Shown piece by piece: positions 1-9,180 of a stretch of DNA of 64,000 nt. The DNA is from Leptospira wolffii serovar Khorat str. Khorat-H2 (lineage in GTDB: Bacteria > Spirochaetota > Leptospiria > Leptospirales > Leptospiraceae), in contig NZ_AKWX02000023.1 of assembly GCF_000306115.2 (NCBI RefSeq), forward strand, positions 62,001 through 126,000. The letters are read 5' to 3'. The notes beneath the pieces were generated by a model. That model had not been told where the DNA came from. It saw only the letters and a list, made by a program, of their open reading frames with translations, and searched no databases. The translations under genes were made by a program, and so were the position numbers. Numbering within the stretch: position 1 is the stretch's first letter; each line of letters begins with the position of its first letter.

Positions 1-2657
1 TTCTACTAATGGTGGGTGCCACCGCTTTCGTAACCCTGAGGAGTTCGGAAAATGCGGCCGAGGAACTTGCGGGTAGACTCCATCAAAAAGCATCAGAGAA
101 TATCGGCCTCCTTCTCGACGAGTATCTGGAGAAGAATCCGAACGACGAAAGGGGAAGAATCGATAGTATCCATAAACTTCTGCAAAAGACCGTGATTTCC
201 TCCGCAGGGAGATCCTTCCTTTTGAACAAGGAGGGAGTTCTTGTGGCTTCCTCCAAGGAAGAAAAAAAGTCGGGCGATCCGAGTTTAAAGGGGGAGGAAA
301 GCGAGGACTCCGTAGTAAAGGCGGCGTCGACTTATCTAAGTTCAAACGGATATAATTTAAAGAATTTGAATGCATCTTTCGTGTTCGATTTCGATTTAGT
401 TACCGCTAAGCCCCTGTCCAGGGAGAGATGGTTGGCTCATGCGAGTCCTTACAAAGATCCGAACGGAAAGGTAGGTTGGATTCTCGTCACCGTTATCCCT
501 TCTTCCTTCTATCTTTCCGGAATCCGAGAAGGAAACAGCCAGTCCGCAATGGTATTCGCGGCCTCCTTGGTGCTTTCGCTTCTCATCGCCGCATTGATCG
601 CTGGGATCGTAACCAAGCCTGTTCAGAAAATCGCGGAAGCTAGCTCCTCAATCGCAGTCGGCGACCTAAGCCAAAGAACTCCTAAGACTAAGCTCCAGGA
701 GCTCAATTCTCTTTCTACTTCTTTCAATCATATGGCCGAGCAATTACAGGAATCGTTTCGCAGGATCCAGGAGAGAGAGGATCAATTCAGGGATTTGGTG
801 GACACTACTCCCGGAATCGTTTGGGAAGCGGATGCGGATAGTTTCGGTTTTACCTTCGTCAGTAGACAGGCCGTAGATATGTTCGGCTATTCGATGGAAG
901 AATGGTCCCAGCCTAGATTTTGGGAAAGGCATATCCATCCGGAGGATAAGGATAGCGCCTTGCGTATCTATACCGAATCCATGAGAACTAGCGATTCTTA
1001 CGATTTCGAATACCGGTTTCTGAAGAAGAACGGAGACTTTCTTTGGATTAGGGATATCGTCAAGGTCATCTCGGAAAAAGGAAAGCCGAAATGGTTGCGA
1101 GGAGTGATGATCGATATCACAGAAAGAAAGGGCGTAGAGGAAAAACTGCTGGATAGAAATCGATTCATCGAGTCCATCCTGGATATCGTCCCAGGTTTAT
1201 TGTATATTTTTAATATAGATAAGCAGGAAGTTGCTTACGTAAATTACGGAACGGAAAGGCTATTGGGATATCCTTTGGAAAAGATCCAGAGTTTCGGGCA
1301 GAATATGGTCGCAACTCTGATGGATCCGGAGGATTTCGAAAGATATAAGAATGAAATTTTTCCCAAGTATCTACAGGCGAGCGATCGGGATCTGATCGAA
1401 AACCAATTTAGGATGATGCATGCCGACGGAGATTGGCGTTGGCTCGAATCGCGCGAATCCATCTTTCGAAGGGATTCCAACGGGAGTCCCAGCGAAATAT
1501 TCGGGATCACATACGATATCACTAAGAGTAAGCGCGCGGAAGAAACGATTCTGGATTTGAATGCAAATTTGGAGAGAAGAATCGAGGAAAGAACGGAGGA
1601 ACTGAAGAAGTCCAACCAGGATCTGGTCGAAGCGGTATTGAATCTGGAAAGGATCATGAAGGAATTAAGGGAGACTCAGAACCAATTGCTCCTTTCCGAA
1701 AAACTCGCGGCCTTGGGACAGTTGGCGGCCGGAATGACGCATGAATTGAATACTCCCCTCGGGGCCATCGCATCTTCCAATCGAGCGATCATGGACGTAC
1801 TCACGAACGAAATGAGAAGAATTCCCGGTTTTCTCTCGGGACTGACTCGGGAAGAAAGCGATGTTTTTCGGATTCTGATGGAAGAGAGTCTGAACGGTGT
1901 TTCGGAGGATGAAATTCTCCCGAGTCGGGCTTTCAAGAAGGAGTTGGCGGCAAAACTGAAAGATAACGGTATCGAGAATTACGAGAACGTCGCGAATATC
2001 ATTTTGGACTCCGGTCTTTATAAGATAGGGGATAAGTCCATAGAATTGTTGAAATCGGAAAATTCCTACGAGATACTGAAAGCGGTGGCGTCTTTCGCTT
2101 CTTTGTTGAGATTCAGTCAGATCATTTTGATCGCTACAGGTAAGGCGTCTTATGTTGTGGATGCGCTTAAGAATTATCTCCACTCCAACGACAACGTTTC
2201 GGAGGAGGTTCTGGTTCCTGTGGATGTTTGTATGGAAATCGATACCATATTGACCTTATATCACGGAAAAATAAAATACGGTGTCGAAGTCGTAAAGAAA
2301 TACGCCGAAGGAAGTCGCTGTATGGGGGATACAGATCGATTGAATCAGGTGTGGATCAACCTCATCAACAACGGTCTCCAGGCCATGAATTATAAGGGAA
2401 AGTTGGAAATCGAAACTAAAAAGAAGGACGGTTGGGTCATTGCATCCGTTACGGATTCCGGATCAGGGATCCCATCGGAGATTCAGGAAAGAATTTTCGA
2501 TCCTTTCTTTACCACAAAAAAACACGGAGAGGGAATCGGATTGGGCCTGGATATTTGCAAGAAAATCGTCGAAAGAATGGGGGGAAAAATCGAATTCGAG
2601 ACGGCGCCGGGTAGAACCAAATTCAGCGTTTGGTTAAAAGAGGCCGATTCGGTTTAG
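1..2657 (+). CDS. Sensor histidine kinase, HAMP-PAS-PAS-HisKA-HATPase (5' end outside window)
   Basis: The frame is open to base 3, and the ATG at base 9 lies inside what looks like the end of a first membrane helix, so the true start is upstream. Residues counted from base 9. A periplasmic sensor region (about 15-175) is followed by a second membrane helix (about 177-200), HAMP (about 203-255), PAS (about 260-374), a second PAS (about 385-509), a coiled coil and the H-box [12 protein letters not shown] with His578. The ATP-binding domain (about 773-880) has an N box ([10 protein letters not shown]), DSGSGI, FFTTK and GIGLGL. About 110 extra residues lie between the H-box helix and the second DHp-like helix. 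A receiver gene follows 10 bases downstream, a likely cognate partner. The kinase assignment is sure; the stimulus is unknown. Confidence 0.93.
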   Translation, partial: LLMVGATAFVTLRSSENAAEELAGRLHQKASENIGLLLDEYLEKNPNDERGRIDSIHKLLQKTVISSAGRSFLLNKEGVLVASSKEEKKSGDPSLKGEESEDSVVKAASTYLSSNGYNLKNLNASFVFDFDLVTAKPLSRERWLAHASPYKDPNGKVGWILVTVIPSSFYLSGIREGNSQSAMVFAASLVLSLLIAALIAGIVTKPVQKIAEASSSIAVGDLSQRTPKTKLQELNSLSTSFNHMAEQLQESFRRIQEREDQFRDLVDTTPGIVWEADADSFGFTFVSRQAVDMFGYSMEEWSQPRFWERHIHPEDKDSALRIYTESMRTSDSYDFEYRFLKKNGDFLWIRDIVKVISEKGKPKWLRGVMIDITERKGVEEKLLDRNRFIESILDIVPGLLYIFNIDKQEVAYVNYGTERLLGYPLEKIQSFGQNMVATLMDPEDFERYKNEIFPKYLQASDRDLIENQFRMMHADGDWRWLESRESIFRRDSNGSPSEIFGITYDITKSKRAEETILDLNANLERRIEERTEELKKSNQDLVEAVLNLERIMKELRETQNQLLLSEKLAALGQLAAGMTHELNTPLGAIASSNRAIMDVLTNEMRRIPGFLSGLTREESDVFRILMEESLNGVSEDEILPSRAFKKELAAKLKDNGIENYENVANIILDSGLYKIGDKSIELLKSENSYEILKAVASFASLLRFSQIILIATGKASYVVDALKNYLHSNDNVSEEVLVPVDVCMEIDTILTLYHGKIKYGVEVVKKYAEGSRCMGDTDRLNQVWINLINNGLQAMNYKGKLEIETKKKDGWVIASVTDSGSGIPSEIQERIFDPFFTTKKHGEGIGLGLDICKKIVERMGGKIEFETAPGRTKFSVWLKEADSV

Positions 2658-2667
2658 AGAGGAAAGT

Positions 2668-3078
2668 ATGCCTAAAGTAGAAACTACTCGGAAAGCCATT
2701 CTCTGCGTGGATGATGAGGCGATCATTCTGATCACTTTGCAACAGGAGCTCCGAAAACAATTCGGAGAGGAATTCAAATACGAGACCGCCCTGAATGCGG
2801 AAGAAGGAATGGAAGTCATAGACGAACTCGCCGAGGCGGGAGTGAACGTAATATTGATTCTCTCCGATTGGTTGATGCCCGGAATTAAAGGCGACGAATT
2901 CCTAATCCAAGTTCATAGAAAATATCCTCATATACAATCCATTCTTATCACAGGCCATGTGGACCAAGCCGCTGCGGACAGAGTTAAACGGGAAGCGGGA
3001 ACCTACGCGGTGATTTCCAAACCCTGGGACTTGACCAAATTAATGGACGCGGTTCGCACTTGTTGCAGCCGGAATTGA
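2668..3078 (+). CDS. Stand-alone response regulator receiver (REC) protein
   Basis: 136 residues that are almost entirely one receiver domain. The acidic pair D15-D16 follows strand 1 (ILCVDDE), the phospho-acceptor is D67 in SDWLMPG, a Thr sits in ITGHVD, and the conserved Lys is K118 in SKPW. There is no DNA-binding or enzymatic output domain, so it probably acts like CheY or Spo0F, passing phosphate or binding a target protein. It starts 10 bases after the histidine kinase stop, with a GAGAGGAAAG ribosome site, so the two are very likely co-transcribed and paired. Confidence 0.92.
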   Translation: MPKVETTRKAILCVDDEAIILITLQQELRKQFGEEFKYETALNAEEGMEVIDELAEAGVNVILILSDWLMPGIKGDEFLIQVHRKYPHIQSILITGHVDQAAADRVKREAGTYAVISKPWDLTKLMDAVRTCCSRN

Positions 3079-3161
3079 GTCTTATATAATAAAGGTTTAA
3101 TCTTTTGCTTCTGATGACCTCATTCATAGCCGTTGGAGCTTCAAACTAACGATCGTTCGCC

Positions 3162-3225
3162 ATAAGAGCTCCCGTGGAAAACGGATTGACCTTTTCCTCG
3201 GAAACAAGATACTAAAAGCTCTTAT
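3162..3225. repeat. 9-bp inverted repeat spanning the acyl-CoA dehydrogenase promoter
   Basis: ATAAGAGCT at 3162-3170 is perfectly repeated in inverted form as AGCTCTTAT at 3217-3225. The arms bracket a promoter-like TTGACC/GATACT pair, and the right arm lies where transcription would begin. This could be a pair of operator half-sites for a looping or dimeric repressor. There is no direct evidence of binding. Confidence 0.35.
3186..3213 (+). promoter_or_regulatory. Candidate sigma-70-type promoter for the acyl-CoA dehydrogenase gene
   Basis: TTGACC at 3186-3191 and GATACT at 3208-3213 are separated by 16 bases and sit 22 bases before the ATG at 3235. It is the best -35/-10 match in the 156-base gap between the receiver gene and the dehydrogenase gene. 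Assigned by eye only. Confidence 0.4.
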
Positions 3226-3234
3226 AGGTTCCTC

Positions 3235-4995
3235 ATGCTTCAGAATAATTATTTCAGCGATGTCCCCGATTTACAGCTCCATTTCGAGCATATCATTCCT
3301 TGGAAGGAAATCATAGATTCGTACGAAAACGGATTCACGGATGCGGCCAAGTATAGGGCGGGGGACGAAAGATTCTCCACAGCGCCCTCTTCCTACGACG
3401 AGGCCAAAGAATATTACAAGACTCTATTGGAGTCGGTGGGAGAATTTGCGGGCAAGGAAATCGCCCCTTACGTGGCGGAACTGGATCGGGTCGGAGTTAA
3501 ATTCGAGAACGGGAAAGTCGTCTTCCCCGAAAAATTATTGGAGATCGTGCGTAAGGCAAGGGATGCGGGATTACAGCCCACCGGTTTTTCGCGCAAATAC
3601 GGCGGACTGGGAGTTCCTTGGTCCGTTCGCGCCTTCTTTAGTGAAATCTTATATAGAGTGGACGCCTCCGTATGTATCGCGATCGGATGCGTGAACCTGG
3701 CAGAGATTGTGGAAAGGAACGGAAGCGAACAACTGAAAGACGAGTGGCTCCCAAGATTGGCGGCGGGAGAATTCGCCTGCGCCATGGGACTTACCGAACC
3801 GGACCACGGTTCCGATCTACCGGGGCTTCGCACCCGGGCCGTCCACAAGGAAGGAAATACGTATCTTCTGAACGGAACGAAAAGATTCATCACGCAAGGA
3901 TGCGGTACGGGAGAGATTCCGGCCATTCTACTGCTTTTGGCTAGGACGGGAAATCCGGGTAGCGGAGCGAGAGGACTTTCTTTCTTTCTGGTTCAATCCA
4001 AGGACATTCAGATTGCAGGGATCGAAAAAAAGATGGGACTTCATTGTTCCCCTACCTGCGAAGTGGTTTTGGAAAATACTCCGGGCATTCTCATCGGAGA
4101 AGAAGGTCACGGTCTCATAAGACACACTATGGGAATGTTGAACGGCGCGAGAATGGGGATCTCCCAACAAGGAGTGGGTATCGCTCAAGCCGCGTTAAGC
4201 GAAGCCAAGAAATACGCTTCGGAACGGATACAATTCGGAAAACCGATAGGAACGATTCCTGCCGTCAGAAAGATATTACGCAGAATGGAAAGAGAAACCA
4301 TGGCAATGCGTTGTCTCATGTTAGAGGGTGCAAAAACCATGGATCTATATTATTTCCGTGGAGAGCATCTACAGCAAAAAGGAGCTACGGAAAGAGATCT
4401 CAAATCCGATGTGGTGCTGAAATATTGGGAAAAGTTAGCCGGTATCTTGACTCCTATTTCCAAATTCTATTGTTCGGAAACTTGCGTGAAAATCGCAGGA
4501 GACGCAGTGCAGGTACACGGAGGAGCCGGGTTTACCGAAGATTACGACGTATCCCGAATCTATAGGGATTCGAGAATTACTACGATTTACGACGGAACTT
4601 CTCAGATCCAAGTCAATGCGAGTATCGGAGGAATTAGCACCGGTATGAGCGGTCACGGTTTCCTGAGAGAATATATCGAGCATGAATGGGCTCATTTTCC
4701 GACGGAAGAGACGCGCGTACTTTCCGAGGTTTGGGAAGGTTACCAGGAGATCGTGAATCTTTATAAGGAACTTCCCGGTTCGGAAGATAGGGAAGAAGCG
4801 GCCGACGAGATCGTTTGGGCGACGGCAAGACTGCTTTCGGGCATGCTCTTTTATCGATCCACTCAAAGAATTCCGGAGGAATTACGATCCGAGCGACTTT
4901 CTCATGTGGAAGAATACAATCTGGACAGCCTGGCTTATACGGAAGGCCTACGCGCTCGCTTGAAGATGAAGGCCGCTTCCATTCAGGCAGTTTAA
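3235..4995 (+). CDS. Acyl-CoA dehydrogenase family protein, long form
   Basis: 586 residues with the three-part acyl-CoA dehydrogenase layout: N-terminal helical domain, a middle beta domain with the FAD/substrate signature (CAMGLTEPDHGSD), and a C-terminal helical domain (ERIQFGKPIG, VHGGAGFTEDYDVSRIYRDS). About 100 extra C-terminal residues make it longer than the roughly 380-residue medium-chain enzymes. The family oxidises acyl-CoA to trans-2-enoyl-CoA with transfer of electrons to ETF. In medium-chain type enzymes the catalytic base is the Glu of YEGTSQIQ; here the matching text is YDGTSQIQ, so Asp453 replaces it. The exact substrate is unknown. It is monocistronic or the end of a short unit; the next gene is convergent. 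Confidence 0.9.
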   Translation: MLQNNYFSDVPDLQLHFEHIIPWKEIIDSYENGFTDAAKYRAGDERFSTAPSSYDEAKEYYKTLLESVGEFAGKEIAPYVAELDRVGVKFENGKVVFPEKLLEIVRKARDAGLQPTGFSRKYGGLGVPWSVRAFFSEILYRVDASVCIAIGCVNLAEIVERNGSEQLKDEWLPRLAAGEFACAMGLTEPDHGSDLPGLRTRAVHKEGNTYLLNGTKRFITQGCGTGEIPAILLLLARTGNPGSGARGLSFFLVQSKDIQIAGIEKKMGLHCSPTCEVVLENTPGILIGEEGHGLIRHTMGMLNGARMGISQQGVGIAQAALSEAKKYASERIQFGKPIGTIPAVRKILRRMERETMAMRCLMLEGAKTMDLYYFRGEHLQQKGATERDLKSDVVLKYWEKLAGILTPISKFYCSETCVKIAGDAVQVHGGAGFTEDYDVSRIYRDSRITTIYDGTSQIQVNASIGGISTGMSGHGFLREYIEHEWAHFPTEETRVLSEVWEGYQEIVNLYKELPGSEDREEAADEIVWATARLLSGMLFYRSTQRIPEELRSERLSHVEEYNLDSLAYTEGLRARLKMKAASIQAV

Positions 4996-5029
4996 AGTAA
5001 CTTACGAATTCGAAAAATTTTTTTCCGTA

Positions 5030-7105
5030 TTATTTTCCGCTTAGAGAGCCTTTCATGGATTCGAATTTTTCGTTCGGCAATTTACCTTCTCCGTTCAAAG
5101 AAAGCGAAGGTTGGATCGATAATACGAAATACATGTCGATCTCTCCTTTGCCTTTCGCCTGGATTTTTCCCCGGTGTTCGCAAACGAAGAAATCTTTTAC
5201 TATTTCATAAGTCGCGCCGGAGATATTCACATAGCCTGACTTGCCGGAGGATTCCATTCGACTAGCGGTATTCACCGCGTCTCCCCAGACATCGTAGGCG
5301 AATTTATCCGAGCCGATGACGCCCGAGGTGACCGGACCGGTATGTATACCGACCCTTAATTCCCAAAAAGGAAGATTTTGGGCGGCCTTATTCTCCGCAA
5401 TTTGCTTCATAAAATTCTGAAATTCTAGACCCGCCAAACAGCTATCGATCGCATGAGAATTGTTCGAACTCGGGATCCCTCCCGCACACATGTATGAGTC
5501 TCCGATCGTCTTTAATTTTTCCAATCCTTGTTTGGAAACTACCGAGTCGAATTTCGAAAAACAAGCGTGTAGATTCTCCACCAAGGTCGCCGGTAGCATT
5601 TCTTCCGCGGTCTTAGTGAATCCTACGAAGTCGGTGAAAAGGATAGTCGCAGAGTCGTAGTAAACGGGGGAGACGGTTCCCTTTTCCTTCAGTTCTTCCG
5701 CGACCGTTTTAGGTAGAATGTTCAGTAGCAATCGATCGCTTTTTGCTCTTTGTACTTCGGCTTCATTTCTGGCTTCTATCGTGCGATCTCTCTCTTCCGC
5801 CAATTCTTTGGTTCTCTCGATGACCTTTCTTTCCAAATGAGCGGATAATTCTTCGCTGGTATTGAAGGCTCTTGCGATTCTTCTTCCAAGCATAGCCGCT
5901 TGTGCAAACGTTAGTAGGAATAGGCCTGCCGGTGTCAGATATCCCGGGCCGACATGGAACAAGTAGAATAAGAAGTCGTTAACTACGGATGCGAAGAATA
6001 GCACCAGTCCTAATAGCATTAGTCTTGCTCCGTCCTTTTTTCTAAAGGAGGCCCGGATTAGAACGAGGATCGAGAACAATCCGCCCCCTACAATCAGTGC
6101 CTGGTAGTAAGGGAGGGTATGGGAGAAGAGAGAAGGGGGCAGTACCAATACGGACAGGCACATGGGCAATGACAAAGATAGGATTGCGATCAATGCGTAC
6201 TTGTGGAAATCGTCCGGAAATAATCTGCGGAAGAAGAGAGACATGATAGGTACTCCCAAATAAAAGGCCAAGTACTCCGCCTTAATGAAAATGATCCAAG
6301 GAATGAAACGAAAACTTTCTCCTAAGAATCTTTCTCCACTGAGTAAGACTCGCATGGTGATCGTAAGACAGATCAAAGAAAACCAGAGTATCTCCTGATC
6401 TTTCCTACGGAAGAGGAAAAGCCCCATATGATACAAGCCCATAATGAACAAGGCTCCTGCAAGAAAGGAACTTGCTAACCTGGATCTGTCCCTTTTGCCA
6501 AAGATCTTGGTTGAATCACCCAAGAGTATAGGCATTTGAAATCCGCCGTTCCTATGAACATGATTGGAGATATGTACTACTACCTGTACTTCCTCGCCGC
6601 GGGAGACGGTGGAAGTTTGAGGGAGATATTCCTGGCGTTCGTCCGCCTCCGAGGTGCCTACGATCCCGTTTCTTGCGATCTTCTTTCCGTTCCAATATAC
6701 TTCATAGGCGGATCCTTGCCCGTCCTCTATCTGGATGGCCAAATCGGGAGCGTTTTCCGGCAAGAGTAACGTCAGACTATATGTTGCATAGCCGATCGCG
6801 CCTAAGGGTTTTCCGTCCAGATCGTAGCCGTTCCAAACTCCGGGCACGGAAATAAGTCCGGTAGGCGTCGGAGGCTCTTCCTGCCAAAATTTTTCCGTAG
6901 GAACGAATTCCATCCAATAGAAGAGCCATTCTCCGTTTAGTTCCGTAATTCCATCGTTCTGGAAATCCCAATCTCTCAGGTCTAGGAGTCCGTTCTTTGC
7001 GGTGGGAAAATGTCGCTTAGTGGAGTCCGCACAGGATAAGAAGGATAGGCCGAAAAACAGGGTTATTAGGAGAAAGGGGAGGATTTTTAAGCGGAAACGG
7101 ACCAT
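5030..7105 (-). CDS. Membrane adenylate cyclase, 7TMR-DISM lipoprotein sensor plus class III catalytic domain
   Basis: 691 residues. An N-terminal signal peptide ends in a relaxed lipobox (SFLSC, Cys25). It is followed by a jelly-roll-like extracellular domain of the 7TMR-DISM type, about seven membrane helices (about 205-395), a coiled coil, and a class III nucleotidyl cyclase domain (about 470-650). Metal-binding Asp residues are visible in LFTDFVGFT and TIGDSYM. The Lys in EKLKTIGD and the Asp in YDVWGDAVNTASRM match the adenine-selecting pair, so cAMP is the likelier product than cGMP. It probably senses an envelope or extracellular carbohydrate-like ligand. Its sensor half resembles that of the kinase at 19448-21892. 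Confidence 0.9.
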   Translation of the reverse strand: MVRFRLKILPFLLITLFFGLSFLSCADSTKRHFPTAKNGLLDLRDWDFQNDGITELNGEWLFYWMEFVPTEKFWQEEPPTPTGLISVPGVWNGYDLDGKPLGAIGYATYSLTLLLPENAPDLAIQIEDGQGSAYEVYWNGKKIARNGIVGTSEADERQEYLPQTSTVSRGEEVQVVVHISNHVHRNGGFQMPILLGDSTKIFGKRDRSRLASSFLAGALFIMGLYHMGLFLFRRKDQEILWFSLICLTITMRVLLSGERFLGESFRFIPWIIFIKAEYLAFYLGVPIMSLFFRRLFPDDFHKYALIAILSLSLPMCLSVLVLPPSLFSHTLPYYQALIVGGGLFSILVLIRASFRKKDGARLMLLGLVLFFASVVNDFLFYLFHVGPGYLTPAGLFLLTFAQAAMLGRRIARAFNTSEELSAHLERKVIERTKELAEERDRTIEARNEAEVQRAKSDRLLLNILPKTVAEELKEKGTVSPVYYDSATILFTDFVGFTKTAEEMLPATLVENLHACFSKFDSVVSKQGLEKLKTIGDSYMCAGGIPSSNNSHAIDSCLAGLEFQNFMKQIAENKAAQNLPFWELRVGIHTGPVTSGVIGSDKFAYDVWGDAVNTASRMESSGKSGYVNISGATYEIVKDFFVCEHRGKIQAKGKGEIDMYFVLSIQPSLSLNGEGKLPNEKFESMKGSLSGK

Positions 7106-7212
7106 AAATCAATCGAACAAATGAGGGATTGAAGCCGACTTACGCGAGCTTTTTTTCATCGAAATACTTATACTTTTTGAGAATTGGTCGATGCAAATAA
7201 CAGGAGGGGACT

Positions 7213-9150
7213 ATGCCCGCGTTTTCCATTCCGGGACTTAGCTCCGGTCAGGACACCAATCAGATCGTAAAGAAGCTCGTAGAACTCGAAGCCAAGCCCA
7301 TCCGTAGATTGGAGCAGCAAAACGGGTACAACGAAGCGCAGGTCAAAGCCTGGAACGACCTCAAGACTCTGACCACGGACCTCCAAAATAAAACCAGAGA
7401 AATCATATCATTTACGGCTCCTTTCGCCACTAAGTCCATCGTTTCCGATCCCGAAGGAGTGATCACCGGAGACGCGGCTCGCTCCGCGTCCAGCGGAAAG
7501 AGAAAGATAGAAGTGAAGGAACTTGCCACATTCCATCAAATCTCGGGAGATCCTATCGATAACGAGAGAAAGATTCCAGCAGGTAACTTCAAGATTTTTT
7601 CCGGAGACAACGAGAAAGAGATCGAATTTCAGGGTGGAACTGTCCGGGATTTATTTCTCACCATTCGTACCGCCGCTGCGGGGATCGTTCAACCCACTCT
7701 AGTGAAAGTGGATCAGGATAAATCCGTTTTAACGTTAGCCGCTTCCCAATCCGGATTGGACAACCAACTCAAGTTCGACGATACGAACGGAGTCTTAAAG
7801 GCAGCCGCTCTTGTGGGAGGAATGCTGCCCCAGGATCCTCCCCAGTCCTTCTCTCTACCTTGGGAACCGGGACAGACCAACGCTTTTCAACCGGATAAAT
7901 ACGGAATGAGCGCGGATGCCAAACCTACGTTTATTCCAGGCGACGCAGCGAAGAAGGAACCTTCCAAGGTAAAACTAGGACCCAAGCAGGCTTTCCAATT
8001 TCATGTGGATGCAAAGGAAGGAAAGAAGGGGGCGAGAATAGAAGCCATTCTCTCCGAGCCTTTGGAAGAAGGGGAGACGATTTCCTTAGGAGTGGTCTAC
8101 GACCAGGACGAGCAAGATAAAGTGCTTCTGGATACGGCATACCATAAGGAAGGAAAGATCCGCATTACTTTCAAATCCGCGATGGAAGGAAAGAAGATCC
8201 ATAAGGTGATCGTGGTCAACCAAACCGGAAAGGAGAAGGAATTCTCGGGTTTCCGTTTCGTCCTTCCTTCCGAATTCAACGGAGCCAAGCCCGCAAAGAC
8301 GATCGCGGAGGCGAAGGACGCAACGTTTACCGTGGACGGGATCGAAGTCAAGAGACCCAAGAACGATGGGTTGACGGACGTACTCGATGGGGTACTTCTG
8401 AATCTGAATAAGAAAAGCGAAGGACCTGTCACGGTGGATATCAAGGTGGATTCCGCGAAAGGAATCCGTATGATCAAAGAATTCATCGAAGCATATAATA
8501 ATGTTCTAAAATATTCCAAGAATGCCACGGCCGTAAATCGGGACGGTAATATGACCGACTCGAAATTGGACGATCCGGATATCAGCAGGTCCTTTTGGGA
8601 AGGCAAAACCAAGACAGGAGTGCTTGCGGGAGAAAATTCCGTGGTACGATTGGTTGCGGGTATGAAAACCGTAACCACGTCTTCGTTCCCCGCATTGGGT
8701 ACGTCGGAAATTCGTACCCTGGCCGACATAGGAGTTTCCACAGGGGATGTGGGAAGTAAATGGGCGGATATCCAAGACGGATTTTTGACCCTAGACGAGG
8801 CAAAGCTTTCCAGAAAGCTCGCGGAAAATCCGGACGCGGTCCGGCATTTGTTCGCCCAGGATACGAATTCGGACGCTAGAATGGATATTGGCGTCGGTGT
8901 GAATCTGGTGGAGCATCTGAAGCCGTACACCCAATTCGCCGGAGGTTTGGTCACAAGCAAGATCAAACTTCTGGAAGAACAGGTTTCGGATAATAATAAG
9001 AAAATTAAGAATTTTGAATCCCATCTCATGAGCTACGAAAAGAAGCTGAAGGAAAAGTTTCTGTATATGGAGCAGGGAGTGGGTAAGAACAAGGCCGTAG
9101 GATCCTATCTGAACAATAATCTCAGTAGGGGCCAAGGCGACGACAAGTAA
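7213..9150 (+). CDS. fliD: Flagellar filament cap / hook-associated protein 2
   Basis: 645 residues. The N-terminus (PAFSIPGLSSGQDTNQIVKK) and the following helix (LEAKPIRRLEQQ...AWNDLKT) match the FliD N-terminal domain. The C-terminal part (ADIGVSTGDVG, FLTLDEAKLSRKLAENPDAV) and the terminal helix match the FliD C-terminal domain. FliD caps the growing filament and folds flagellins; in spirochaetes this happens in the periplasm. An AGGAGG ribosome site precedes the ATG. The middle is longer than in enteric FliD, which is usual for variable D2/D3 domains. The next gene follows after 30 bases and is likely co-transcribed. Confidence 0.95.
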   Translation: MPAFSIPGLSSGQDTNQIVKKLVELEAKPIRRLEQQNGYNEAQVKAWNDLKTLTTDLQNKTREIISFTAPFATKSIVSDPEGVITGDAARSASSGKRKIEVKELATFHQISGDPIDNERKIPAGNFKIFSGDNEKEIEFQGGTVRDLFLTIRTAAAGIVQPTLVKVDQDKSVLTLAASQSGLDNQLKFDDTNGVLKAAALVGGMLPQDPPQSFSLPWEPGQTNAFQPDKYGMSADAKPTFIPGDAAKKEPSKVKLGPKQAFQFHVDAKEGKKGARIEAILSEPLEEGETISLGVVYDQDEQDKVLLDTAYHKEGKIRITFKSAMEGKKIHKVIVVNQTGKEKEFSGFRFVLPSEFNGAKPAKTIAEAKDATFTVDGIEVKRPKNDGLTDVLDGVLLNLNKKSEGPVTVDIKVDSAKGIRMIKEFIEAYNNVLKYSKNATAVNRDGNMTDSKLDDPDISRSFWEGKTKTGVLAGENSVVRLVAGMKTVTTSSFPALGTSEIRTLADIGVSTGDVGSKWADIQDGFLTLDEAKLSRKLAENPDAVRHLFAQDTNSDARMDIGVGVNLVEHLKPYTQFAGGLVTSKIKLLEEQVSDNNKKIKNFESHLMSYEKKLKEKFLYMEQGVGKNKAVGSYLNNNLSRGQGDDK

Positions 9151-9180
9151 GGAATCATAAGGTTAAACGGAGGAATCACC

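Noticed and set aside
8097..9029. A 310-codon open frame opposite fliD
   Set aside because: Antisense to a sure gene; composition is Ser/Pro-rich as expected of reverse-strand reading.
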